From an uncultured beta proteobacterium (GTDB taxonomy: Bacteria > Pseudomonadota > Gammaproteobacteria > Burkholderiales > SG8-39): a DNA stretch of 52,531 nucleotides. The notes beneath the pieces were generated by a model. That model searched no databases, was not told where the DNA came from, and was given only the letters and a program-made list of their open reading frames with translations. Shown one piece after another: positions 1 to 7,620 of this stretch. The first letter of the stretch is position 1, and the number at the start of each line of letters is the position of its first letter. The DNA is taken from contig CAIOLO010000157.1 of NCBI GenBank assembly GCA_903859155.1, forward strand, positions 1-52,531. The letters run 5' to 3'. A program made the position numbers and the translations under genes.

Positions 1-1
1 C

Positions 2-904
2 TATCCGACCAAGCCGGTCACCATGATCATCCCCTTCGCCGCCGGCGGTCCCACCGACACGCTGGGTCGCAATCTGGGCGTCGCCTGGGGCAAGCTGCTC
101 AAGCAGACGGTCATTGTCGAGAATGTCGGCGGTGCCGGCGGCAATATCGGCGTGACCCGCGTGGCGCGCGCCGCACCGGATGGCTACAACATACTGCTGC
201 ACCACATTGGTATGTCGACCAGTCCGGCGCTGTATCGCAAGCTGGATTACGATCCTCTGGCTGATTTTGAATATATCGGGCTGGTGGCCGATGTGCCGAT
301 GACCCTGATCGCGCGCGGCAACTTTCCGGCCAAGGACTTCAAGGAGTTCCTGCCCTACATCAAGGCCAACAAGGACAAGCTTTCCCTGGCCAATGCAGGT
401 TTGGGGGCGGCCTCGCATTTGTGCGGACTGCTGTTCATGAGCGCCATCCAGACCGATTTCACCACCGTGCCCTACAAGGGTACCGCTCCGGCGATGAATG
501 ATCTGTTGGGCGGCCAGGTCGATTTCATGTGCGACCAGACCACCAACACCACCGGGCAGATCAAAGGGGGCAAGGTCAAGGTCTATGGCGTCACCACCCT
601 GAAACGGGTCGCTTCGCTGCCGGATGTGCCGACGCTGGAGGAGCAGGGCATGAAAGGCTTTTCAGTGGGTGTGTGGCATGGCGTCTATGCGCCGAAGAAA
701 ACACCAAAGCCGATTACCGATGTGCTGGTTTCCACCTTGCAGAGTGCATTACAGGACCCCGATCTGATCAAGAACCTGGCACAGTTGGGCACCGAGCCGG
801 TGCCACAGAATCAGGCCACACCTGCCGCGCTGCAGTCGCTGCTCAAGTCCGAGATCGCGAAATGGGGCCCGGTCATCAAGAAAGCCGGTGTCTACGCCGA
901 TTGA
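2..904 (+). CDS. Bug/TctC-type solute-binding protein, 5' truncated by window edge
   Basis: Periplasmic binding protein of the tripartite tricarboxylate transporter (TctC/Bug) family, which captures carboxylates or other small organics. The reading frame is open from base 2 and begins YPTKPVTMIIPFAAGGPTD, the usual start of the mature domain, so only the signal peptide and a few residues are missing. Family hallmarks follow in order: a VVENVGGAGGNIG-like loop (here VENVGGAGGNIG), APDGYNIL, the VPYKGTAPAMNDLLGGQVD segment and the VPTLEEQG motif. It ends at a TGA at 902-904. The ATG at 23 is internal and not the true start. No TctA or TctB gene is adjacent. The next gene on the same strand, a REC-histidine kinase, starts 42 nt later, so the two may be co-transcribed and the binding protein could act as a sensor partner, but that is inference. 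Confidence 0.9.
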   Translation, partial: YPTKPVTMIIPFAAGGPTDTLGRNLGVAWGKLLKQTVIVENVGGAGGNIGVTRVARAAPDGYNILLHHIGMSTSPALYRKLDYDPLADFEYIGLVADVPMTLIARGNFPAKDFKEFLPYIKANKDKLSLANAGLGAASHLCGLLFMSAIQTDFTTVPYKGTAPAMNDLLGGQVDFMCDQTTNTTGQIKGGKVKVYGVTTLKRVASLPDVPTLEEQGMKGFSVGVWHGVYAPKKTPKPITDVLVSTLQSALQDPDLIKNLAQLGTEPVPQNQATPAALQSLLKSEIAKWGPVIKKAGVYAD

Positions 905-946
905 CTGCCGTTCAACATTACGGAGCGCTCCGCGGAGGAAACCCGA

Positions 947-2212
947 TTGGATAGCCGCCGATTCAGCCCGCCGCGGGACCACAAGCCGTTCCCATCGCTG
1001 AAACAGGCTGCGCGGAGCGCTGCCATACCCGCTGGAAAAGCAAGAATTCTCGCCATAGACGATGAGCCGGCGAATTTGCTGACGCTGGGGGCGGCGCTGG
1101 CCTCGGAGTTCGATCTGCAAATCGCCACCAGCGGCGCTATGGGACTGAGTCTGGCCGCGCAAGCGCCGCCGGACATCATCCTGCTCGATGTGATGATGCC
1201 GGAGATGGATGGACACGAGACCTACCGGCGGCTCAAGGCAGAGCCGAGTCTGCGCGCGATTCCGGTGGTTTTCGTCACCGCTCTGGGTGACAGCGACGCC
1301 GAAAGTTCGGCCCTTGCGCAGGGTGCGGCCGATTACATCACCAAGCCTGTCAACGTGAATGTGGCGCGGCACAGGATTCGCAATCTGTTCGAGCGCGAGC
1401 GCCTGCGCACGCAAGTCGAAGCGCAACGCGACCGTCTGGAACAACTGGTGGCCCAACTGGAGCACGCCTCCCAAGGGCTGGAGCAAACCGTGGCCGATCG
1501 AACCGCAGAGTTGCGCTCGCTGGCGATGGAACTGCTTGCAGCAGAGACTCGCGAGCGGCGCGAGATCGCCGGCGACCTGCACGACGATCTGGGTCAGAAC
1601 CTCGCAGTCGCCAAGTTGAAGCTGAGCGCGCTGGCGCTACCCGACGAAGACCGGGACTTTTGCCGGCACTGCCGGCTGCAGTTGAACGAAGTCGAGGCCA
1701 TGATCGACCGCTCAGGTCGGTCGGTACGTTCGCTCTGCACCCAACTGAGCCCGCCGGTGCTGTCCCATTTCGGCCTCGGCCCTGCGCTGGAGTGGCTGGC
1801 CGAAGAAATGGAGCGCATCTACGGCCTTTGCGTCAGGATGCATCTGGGCGAGATCGCGCCGCTGGACGAAACCACGAACAGCGCCCTGTACCGGATCGTG
1901 CGCGAACTGCTGATCAATGTCTGGAAGCACGCCGACGTCAGTGGGGCGACCGTGACTTTGTCGACGCATGCGGCGAGCGGTGGCATGGTGGTCAGCGTCG
2001 CCGATGCCGGGGTCGGTTTCGACGCGGGGCAGACGCTCCAGCCCTCGGCGAAACACAGCTATGGGCTGTTCAGTATCAAACAGCGCATCGATTTCATCGG
2101 CGGCGTGATGCGCATCGAAAGCCAACCGGGCAAGGGCACGGTGGTGACGCTCACGATTGGCGGGAATACTCGGGGGCAGACCGGGGTTTCCGCGAATCGG
2201 GGGCTCGCATAG
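947..2212 (+). CDS. Response regulator-histidine kinase fusion (REC-HisKA_3-HATPase)
   Basis: Cytoplasmic two-component protein of 421 aa. The receiver domain spans about residues 32-148, with acidic pair D38/D39, phosphoacceptor D81 in LLDVMMPEMDG, T111 and K133. A coiled coil (about 155-195) leads into a HisKA_3 dimerisation domain with H212 in REIAGDLHDDLGQNL, the NarL/LuxR-coupled kinase type. The HATPase domain carries the N box RELLINVWKHA and the G box VADAGVGFD. There is no transmembrane segment, so it is driven through its own receiver. The start is a TTG at 947 with a strong GGAGG at 934-938; no better ATG fits. No LuxR-type output regulator is encoded next to it in the window. The long minus-strand ORF over this gene is a GC-rich shadow. 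Confidence 0.88.
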   Translation: MDSRRFSPPRDHKPFPSLKQAARSAAIPAGKARILAIDDEPANLLTLGAALASEFDLQIATSGAMGLSLAAQAPPDIILLDVMMPEMDGHETYRRLKAEPSLRAIPVVFVTALGDSDAESSALAQGAADYITKPVNVNVARHRIRNLFERERLRTQVEAQRDRLEQLVAQLEHASQGLEQTVADRTAELRSLAMELLAAETRERREIAGDLHDDLGQNLAVAKLKLSALALPDEDRDFCRHCRLQLNEVEAMIDRSGRSVRSLCTQLSPPVLSHFGLGPALEWLAEEMERIYGLCVRMHLGEIAPLDETTNSALYRIVRELLINVWKHADVSGATVTLSTHAASGGMVVSVADAGVGFDAGQTLQPSAKHSYGLFSIKQRIDFIGGVMRIESQPGKGTVVTLTIGGNTRGQTGVSANRGLA

Positions 2213-2218
2213 TGAGCG

Positions 2219-2656
2219 GTGCCGCAAAACACGGCCGCCAACGTCACGCTCAATTGCGGCGCTTACGATGTGCTGGCGGGCACGGTGCTGGATGTCGGTG
2301 GCAGCATCGTGGTGACCTGCACCAAGAGCGGTTCATTCAGTAACAGCAACGGCAACGTCAGTTATTCGGTGGCCCTGACGCCGCTGACGCCGCGCACGCT
2401 GACTTTGAGTGCCGCCAGCCTGAGCCATCAGCTCTATGTGGATTCGGCGCGGACCCAGCCTTGGGGCAACGGCACCAGCAGCACCTACGTTATCACCGGC
2501 ACGGTTTCGGTCAACAAGGATGCGACGGTGTCCGACGTGGCGAAAAATTGCTACGCCCGCGTAACACCGGGCGGACAGGATGTCGGCACGGGGACCGATA
2601 CGCAGAGAAACTTCACCGTCACCGTGACCTGCACCTCGCCCGCGGTCAGTTGCTGA
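2219..2656 (+). CDS. Spore coat U (SCPU)-like domain protein, apparently 5' truncated
   Basis: A 145-aa product resembling the SCPU/Csu pilin-like domain: two VTC cysteine strands (IVVTCTKSG and VTVTCTSP) and the segment LYVDSARTQPWGNGTSSTY, typical of this family of secreted beta-sandwich adhesins assembled by chaperone-usher systems. The only start is a GTG at 2219, because an in-frame TGA lies at 2213-2215. It lacks the signal peptide and the first strand that family members carry, and no SD precedes it. No chaperone or usher gene is present. It is most likely a 5'-truncated remnant that abuts the kinase gene. Whether it is expressed is unclear. Confidence 0.5.
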   Translation: MPQNTAANVTLNCGAYDVLAGTVLDVGGSIVVTCTKSGSFSNSNGNVSYSVALTPLTPRTLTLSAASLSHQLYVDSARTQPWGNGTSSTYVITGTVSVNKDATVSDVAKNCYARVTPGGQDVGTGTDTQRNFTVTVTCTSPAVSC

Positions 2657-2669
2657 AGGCCGCAGGCTG

Positions 2670-3247
2670 CTAGAGTTGAATATTGAGCGTGGCAGGAACC
2701 GAGATGTCCCCGGGTTTGATGGATTTTGGCAGCATCAGGCGATCACCGAGCGAGGTGACCGAACCGTGGGTGCCGGCGGGTTTGGCACCCGCAGGTTCAT
2801 TTACGCCGCCCTCGTTTTGCATGCCTTGGCGCGCTTGGTCCGAAGGCCCGGCCGCGCTCGCCGGCAGAGTGTTGAGCAAACCGGCAAGATTGGTGTCGGT
2901 ATTGCGATCGGCTGCCGGCAAAGTGGTGGTGGCCAGCTGAATCGAAGAGAAATTGTAGGGGTTGGGTTTGTAGTCGACGGTGACGTTCGCCAGTTGCTGC
3001 GCGCTGCGGTCGGCATTCAAGGTAAGGCGGTTGGTGCCGGGCACGTCGAGGTATCCACGCGCGATATCCGCCTCGGTGATGCTCAATTGCATCGGGCTGG
3101 ACTCGAATTGCATTTTCACTGTGGGGCTCACCATGGCCCGCACCGATACGACGGCGACGCCAGGCCCCGCCGCGACAGGCAAGGGCAGGACGGCCCCCCC
3201 AGGCTGGAGGTTCCGAGCAAAATCGCGGTCCGCAGTTTCGGCTTCAT
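2670..3247 (-). pseudogene. Secreted protein of unknown function, frame broken at a G7 tract in the signal peptide
   Basis: Downstream of position 3182 the minus strand encodes about 170 residues with no recognised domain (for example QLSITEADIARGYLDVPG, then a Pro/Gly/Ala-rich stretch). It has no convincing start of its own. In another frame an ATG at 3247 begins MKPKLRTAILLGTSSLGG, which looks like the first half of a signal peptide. The two frames meet at a run of seven G on the minus strand (C7 at 3194-3200 on plus). An eighth G would join them as LGGAVLPLPVAAGPGVA, restoring a plausible Sec signal peptide and then the open frame. It lies tail-to-tail with the SCPU-like remnant, so a fimbria-related role is possible but unproven. 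A sequencing indel or true phase variation would both explain it. Confidence 0.5.
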
Positions 3248-3502
3248 TTCTAGACTTTTCTTCTGCTCGTCAGGCCAGCTTTGTTGGTCGTGCATCACCC
3301 GGTGCTCGCTGCTTTGGCGCCTTTGCGTGGCGATGGCAGCCATGGTACGGGTGCACTATGCAGCCAAAAACTGCGGTTGGCAGTCCATGTAAAGCCATAT
3401 ATTGCGCTACCGTAAATGCCGTATCCGCCCGCGCCGTGGCGCAGCGAAGATCGGCCCCCCCGCCCGAGGGCAGCCGCTTGACGGAAACCCTCTCGCGCGT
3501 CG

Positions 3503-3522
3503 TTAAACAATCTCAACGGACT
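3503..3522 (+). repeat. Arm of a dispersed 20-nt inverted repeat (partner at 4992-5011)
   Basis: The sequence TTAAACAATCTCAACGGACT is the reverse complement of 4992-5011 with one mismatch (19 of 20). One copy points towards the degenerate kinase gene at 3784, the other towards the XRE-like gene at 4876. It could be a shared regulatory site or a footprint of a lost element. Confidence 0.5.
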
Positions 3523-3783
3523 GGCGCTTGCCGTTCTGATAAACAGTGGCATGGAATTTCGGGTGACGCTGACCTCATAGAGGTAAGCCCCCGGCTATGC
3601 CGGGAAACCACCACTGATTGGACTGTTTGGGCAATGGATATCGCGAAAAGCAAGGCGACCAGGGAGAGCAAGCGCAGAACCGGTGACGGACGCGCCATGG
3701 ACTCGCAGCGCCTTGGAGAGAGCGGGTTCGTCACCAACATCGGTACCGACATTGCCGGAAACAATCGTGGCAAAGGTAACCAG

Positions 3784-4530
3784 ATGAAAAGCGATATCTT
3801 GGCCCTCGCGGCTTCTGAATTATGCGATCCCGTGGCCTGCCTGCAGGGCTGTTCCGCGTTGCTTCTGCAGGACCAGCCGGAGGCAAGCGTGCAACGAGAA
3901 TTGCTGTCCGTGATCTCGGTCAACTCGGCGGCCCTTTCGTCGATCATCGGCGATCTGGGCGTTCTTTCGGGGTTGGTGTTGCGACAGGGCAGGGATTTCA
4001 TTTTTTCCTCGACCGACGTGCGCAGTCTGCTGCCACAGTTAGTCGGCTTGTTCAGCACGCCGGAGGAGCGTGACGCGCCCGTTCTGCAGGTTCCCAAGCA
4101 CCCCCTGCTCATCATGGCCGATAGCAACAAGCTCGCGCAGGCCGTTACCAGGGCGCTCGATCATGTCTATCGCAGATCGCCATCGGGGGCTTCGGTGTGC
4201 GTAGCCGTCAGCGCGCGCAGCGTCGGCGAGGCAGGCGGCGGCGGACCGCGGCTTATCGGCCTGAGTGTTTTTAATCATGACGGTGGCGGGGGCATGCAAG
4301 CGCTCAAGCGCGCCGGCGGGCGTCGTCGCGCGGCCTTCAGGTCTGGGGGGGCGCCGGCCATGGGGCTGGGGATGAGCGTCGTGCGTGAAATCATGCGAAT
4401 TCACGGCGGCCAGCTGCAACTGGGTAGAAACGCCGATGGCGGCAACAGCGTGACGATGCTGTTGCCCGAGGTCATCAGACCGGCGGTTGCCCGCGCCAGG
4501 AAAGCCGCCTATGCAAGCCGCGCCAGGTGA
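3784..4530 (+). CDS. Degenerate histidine kinase-like protein (catalytic residues lost)
   Basis: A 248-aa protein that aligns along its length with the transmitter modules of the kinases at 5.7 and 8.5 kb in this window. Where those read AAHELRTP, this one reads AASELCDP, so the phosphoacceptor His is Ser. The N box residue of NAYKYSP is changed (HVYRRSP), the ATP-binding DxGxG of SDHGIGM reads NHDGGGGM, and GTGLGMS reads AMGLGMS. The C-terminal GLGMSVVREIMRIHGGQL is well kept. It should therefore not autophosphorylate. It is either a pseudokinase that pairs with the active paralogues or a decaying gene. ATG 3784 is chosen because AAAGGT precedes it; the frame is open further upstream (ATG at 3634), but that part resembles antisense sequence. 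Confidence 0.65.
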   Translation: MKSDILALAASELCDPVACLQGCSALLLQDQPEASVQRELLSVISVNSAALSSIIGDLGVLSGLVLRQGRDFIFSSTDVRSLLPQLVGLFSTPEERDAPVLQVPKHPLLIMADSNKLAQAVTRALDHVYRRSPSGASVCVAVSARSVGEAGGGGPRLIGLSVFNHDGGGGMQALKRAGGRRRAAFRSGGAPAMGLGMSVVREIMRIHGGQLQLGRNADGGNSVTMLLPEVIRPAVARARKAAYASRAR

Positions 4531-4564
4531 GTTCTAGCTTCTAGCGCAACCCGGGGCGCTGCAA

Positions 4565-4876
4565 TCAATGGCGCGTATCGGTCGCTTGTTCAGTTTTGCG
4601 ACGGGAGCCCTTGCGCAGGCTCCGGTAAATCTCGGGATGCTGGCTTTTCAACCCCCTGAGTATTTCCAAGTCTATTTTTCTTAGTTTGGACAGATCGATA
4701 CGCTCGACGTGCACCAGCTGCAACAACACCTGCACAGGCTTGGGCATGCTGCGGCCGGCTTCGTAGCGCGATCCCCCGCTTTGCGTAACGCCAATGGACG
4801 TCCAGAACTCCGACTGGTTCAAACCCAACTGCGCGCGGATTTTGCGAGGCCCAACCACGGTATTGCGAACTTTCAT
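4565..4876 (-). CDS. Small XRE-like helix-turn-helix protein, paralogue of 29264-29575
   Basis: A 103-aa predicted DNA-binding protein. Residues 8-45 form an HTH of the XRE/Cro type (IRAQLGLNQSEFWTSIGVTQ), followed by SGGSRYEAGR, then a charged helical tail. It is the same length as, and clearly homologous to, the protein at 29264-29575 (shared IGVTQSGGSRYE and MPKPV). ATG 4876 is chosen because AGGAGA precedes it at 6-7 nt, although the frame is open to 4900. The gene stands alone between the degenerate kinase gene (convergent) and a membrane-protein gene (divergent). Its target is unknown. Confidence 0.8.
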   Translation of the reverse strand: MKVRNTVVGPRKIRAQLGLNQSEFWTSIGVTQSGGSRYEAGRSMPKPVQVLLQLVHVERIDLSKLRKIDLEILRGLKSQHPEIYRSLRKGSRRKTEQATDTRH

Positions 4877-4991
4877 AGAGATTCTCCTGAAGTCTTCCAA
4901 AAATTGCCGGTAAGTTGGCTGGCGGCGGGCAATTAACCAGACGCGGCACCGCTCAGCCTCCTGTGCCGACGGTAAAGCAGAGCGCGGATAA

Positions 4992-5011
4992 AGTCTGTTG
5001 AGATTGTTTAA
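4992..5011 (-). repeat. Second arm of the dispersed 20-nt inverted repeat
   Basis: It matches 3503-3522 in opposite orientation (19 of 20). It sits 116 nt upstream of the XRE-like gene start at 4876, in an otherwise gene-free stretch of about 285 nt (4877-5164). That stretch also contains the short palindromic sequence CAGGGGCATGTCCTG near 5035-5049. Confidence 0.5.
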
Positions 5012-5164
5012 GGTCGTAAGGAGTGCGCTGTCTCAGGGGCATGTCCTGACCCCGCCCCCTCAATGGATTTCTGATGCTTAAACATTCTTAACAGACGCGG
5101 GCTGAATTTTTAGCAAAAATGCCAGCTGGCCTAGAAGGGTGTTTCGCACAGTGGATACTGCTTG

Positions 5165-5671
5165 ATGTCGGTTACTGCAATTTCGCTTTCTCTGCTGATA
5201 TCCCATGCAGCTATTTCGGGGATCCTGCTCAGTCGCAAGGCAAAGGTTGTGGCGCGATGGCACATTCCGCTTTATTGGACGGTGCTCGGTCAGTTCGTCG
5301 TGTCAGTCGTTGCATTGGCGGTCTCCTGCGTGCTTGCCGCCGCGATAGCGGTCACGAACGGGCTCGGGGATGCGACATTCCTTGTGCTGGCTGTGGCGCT
5401 GTTCCTGGCGGTTTGCGCGGTATGCCAGTTCGTGTTGGTTCCGCGGTTGGCGGCCAGGGAAAGATATAAGTTTCTCGGTTTCTGGACATTGCGGCGCCTT
5501 AGTTTTTCAACCGCATCAACGATTCTGGTCGTCTACTTTTCCGTCGGCATGGTTGCCTTCGGGGCGTGGTATTACGTAGACCAGACAACGCTGCGGGCCG
5601 AGATGCAAGCAGCGCAGAGGCCCGTTTTTGTTCGCCTTGCCGCCCAACCGCAATCGTCGCCCCCCAGGTAG
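5165..5671 (+). CDS. Hypothetical four-helix membrane protein
   Basis: A 168-aa very hydrophobic protein with about four predicted transmembrane helices (roughly residues 3-20, 38-62, 68-92 and 112-136), separated by short basic loops such as LSRKAKVVARW and RLAARERYK. I recognise no family motif. ATG 5165 is preferred over the TTG immediately before it; the ribosome site is weak. Its stop codon lies inside the first unit of a GC-rich triplicated repeat (5659-5712), so the last few residues (QSSPPR) may come from repeat expansion. It faces the end of the histidine kinase gene at 5716. Confidence 0.6.
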   Translation: MSVTAISLSLLISHAAISGILLSRKAKVVARWHIPLYWTVLGQFVVSVVALAVSCVLAAAIAVTNGLGDATFLVLAVALFLAVCAVCQFVLVPRLAARERYKFLGFWTLRRLSFSTASTILVVYFSVGMVAFGAWYYVDQTTLRAEMQAAQRPVFVRLAAQPQSSPPR

Positions 5672-5712
5672 TGCCCGCCCCCCTCAGGTAGCGCCGCCCC
5701 CCAGGTAGCGCC
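5659..5712 (+). repeat. Three imperfect tandem copies of a GC-rich 17-20 nt unit
   Basis: The unit reads approximately GCCCCCCAGGTAGYGCC and occurs at about 5659-5675, 5677-5695 and 5696-5712. It fills the gap between two convergent genes and contains the stop codon of the first. It is too short and too few-copied for a CRISPR array. Confidence 0.7.
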
Positions 5713-5715
5713 GCT

Positions 5716-7587
5716 TTAAACGGCGCCAGGCAGGCAGATTGTCACGCTGGTGCCCTCGCCGATTTTGCTGGCCAGTTCCAGTTCACCGCCGTGCAGCTGA
5801 ATGATTTCGCGCACGATGCTCATGCCCAGTCCGGTGCCGGGGATCTTGCCCGAGGTGTCGGCGCGGTAGAAACGCTCGCCCACGCGCGCCAGCTGCGCCG
5901 GGGACATGCCGATGCCGTGATCGCTGATGCGGATGCAGACCCGCGCCGCGGCGCTGCCAGCGCCTTGCGCGGCGACCAGATCGATTGCCACCGCGCCGCC
6001 TGAGGGCGAATATTTGTAGGCGTTGGCAAGCACGTTGCTCACCGCCTGGGTCAGCTTGGCGCGATCGGCGCGCACCCAGAGCGGGTCGTCGGCGGGCGGG
6101 CGGGCGGGTGGGGGGCGGTCCTCGGGCGTCTTGAAGCCGGCGACGATCTCGCGCAGCAGTTCGCGCAGGTCGATGCGTTCGACGCTGAAGTCCTTGCCGC
6201 GCCGCTCCTCGATGCGCACCAGGTCGAGCAGTTCGTTGAGGATGGACACCGTGAGCTGGGATTGTTTGACGATGATGCCCAGAAAATCGCGTTGCTCGGC
6301 CTCGCCGAATTCGCGCTCTAGCAGCAGTTCGGCGAAGCCGTAGATGCTGGTCATCGGGGTGCGCAGTTCGTGCGCGGCGGTGGCGATGAATTCACTTTTC
6401 AGGTGATCGACTTCGGTCTCGTGGGTGATGTCGCGAAAGTAGAGGATCTGCGACACGGTAGCCGCGTCGGAGAGGCGCAGGCCGCACCCGAGCACGCGCC
6501 GGTTGGGGCCGGCAATCTCGATCAAATGCCGCCAGTCGTGACCGCCGCCGTCAGTCTGGGCGGGGGTGTCGGTGCGCCCCGGGGGAAAGCCCGAGGCGGT
6601 GCCGGCGGTTTGCGCCGCGCGCAGCGCCGCCACGCCGGGGAAGTGAGCTGGCGCCGTGCACGCGCGCGCCAGCCGCTCCGAGAAGGCCGACTCCTCCAGC
6701 CCCGAGACTTCCGATTCCGGCAATCCGGTCAGGCGTAGAAAAGCCGGATTCGCATATTTGACGCAGTGGTTGGCATCGAAGGAGACAAAACCGTCCGGGC
6801 TCAGGGCGAAAATGGCATTGAGTTGCACGGTCTGGTCCTCGGCGCGCGCCTGGGCCTGTTCGGCCGCCTGCTGGGCCTCCAGACGCTTGCTGTTCTCGAG
6901 GCTCAACAGATCACGGTGGTCCTCCAGTTGCTGTGCCATATGATTGAAAGCGTGAGCCGTTTCGGCCAACTCGTCGGACCCCTGCACCGGCACCCGTTCC
7001 GAGAAATCACCCGCCGCAATGCGCAGGCTGGCGCTGCGCAGCGCCAGCAACTGGCGCACCAGGTAGCTGCCGAGCAGCCAGGAGAACAAGGCAACGAGCA
7101 GCATTTCCAGGACGGCAATTCCCGCCACCCAGCGCCTGGCGGAGGAGAGCAGAACCTTCAGCGGATCGGTGGACACAGCGAGCTGCACCTCGCCATGACT
7201 GACGCCGCCCGCCAGCACCGGGGCGGACCAGTCGAACACACCATCGCTCGCCTGATCGATGCGGACTTCCGGGTGGAAGGGGCGGGAAATGAACTTCGGA
7301 TCGCCCCGTTGCGTCAGCACTACGCCGCCGGCGTCGACGATACGCACAAAGTCTACCTGGCCTGAAGCCATGGCTTCGGCCGCCAAGCTGTCCAGGGTAG
7401 CCAGGTCCTGCGAGATTACCGCGTCCTTGGCGGCGGCAGTAAGCAGTTTGCCCCCCAGTTGCATCCTGCGCGTGAGTTCGGTTTCGTTGGATTCACGCAG
7501 AACCGAAAGGGCGCTGTTCACCAGAACGGCGAGCAACACCATTTCGATCACCGCCACGCCAAGGATGGTTTTGAGGCGGAGCCGCAT
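5716..7587 (-). CDS. Membrane sensor histidine kinase (HAMP-PAS-HisKA-HATPase)
   Basis: A 623-aa inner-membrane kinase. TM1 spans about residues 7-29, a periplasmic sensor about 30-152 and TM2 about 153-176, followed by HAMP (about 177-229), a coiled coil, a PAS domain (about 252-390) and HisKA with H406 in AAHELRTPMTSIYGF. The HATPase has N522 in the N box NVLANAYKYSP, D556 in SDHGIGM and GTGLGMS at about 584-590. All catalytic residues are present. It follows the PhnD-like binding protein gene by 33 nt, so it is a candidate partner for that protein. Its transmitter module shares a 135-nt identical stretch with the kinase at 8528-10591, showing recent duplication or gene conversion. It is the last gene of the long minus-strand cluster. 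Confidence 0.9.
   Translation of the reverse strand: MRLRLKTILGVAVIEMVLLAVLVNSALSVLRESNETELTRRMQLGGKLLTAAAKDAVISQDLATLDSLAAEAMASGQVDFVRIVDAGGVVLTQRGDPKFISRPFHPEVRIDQASDGVFDWSAPVLAGGVSHGEVQLAVSTDPLKVLLSSARRWVAGIAVLEMLLVALFSWLLGSYLVRQLLALRSASLRIAAGDFSERVPVQGSDELAETAHAFNHMAQQLEDHRDLLSLENSKRLEAQQAAEQAQARAEDQTVQLNAIFALSPDGFVSFDANHCVKYANPAFLRLTGLPESEVSGLEESAFSERLARACTAPAHFPGVAALRAAQTAGTASGFPPGRTDTPAQTDGGGHDWRHLIEIAGPNRRVLGCGLRLSDAATVSQILYFRDITHETEVDHLKSEFIATAAHELRTPMTSIYGFAELLLEREFGEAEQRDFLGIIVKQSQLTVSILNELLDLVRIEERRGKDFSVERIDLRELLREIVAGFKTPEDRPPPARPPADDPLWVRADRAKLTQAVSNVLANAYKYSPSGGAVAIDLVAAQGAGSAAARVCIRISDHGIGMSPAQLARVGERFYRADTSGKIPGTGLGMSIVREIIQLHGGELELASKIGEGTSVTICLPGAV
5749..5883. repeat. 135-nt segment identical to 8615-8749
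   Basis: It lies within the HATPase-coding part of the kinase gene and encodes the G2 box and neighbouring region. It is identical by eye to 8615-8749 in the same orientation. Flanking sequence and a second block (around 6187-6281 versus 9053-9147) are also nearly identical. Confidence 0.8.
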
Positions 7588-7620
7588 GTTATCGGGGCAC
7601 GGCTGGCGGCGCGAGGTGTT

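Noticed and set aside
2213..2215. TGA upstream of the SCPU-like frame as a second Sec codon
   Set aside because: No redox motif surrounds it, the SCPU family is not a selenoprotein family and no SECIS-like hairpin follows.
2980..3783. N-terminal extension of the degenerate kinase ORF
   Set aside because: The first 250 or so codons are antisense to the secreted-protein gene and have no kinase-like sequence; ATG 3784 has an SD and begins the homologous part.
5659..5712. Short CRISPR-like array
   Set aside because: Units abut without spacers and there are only three; no cas gene is in the window.
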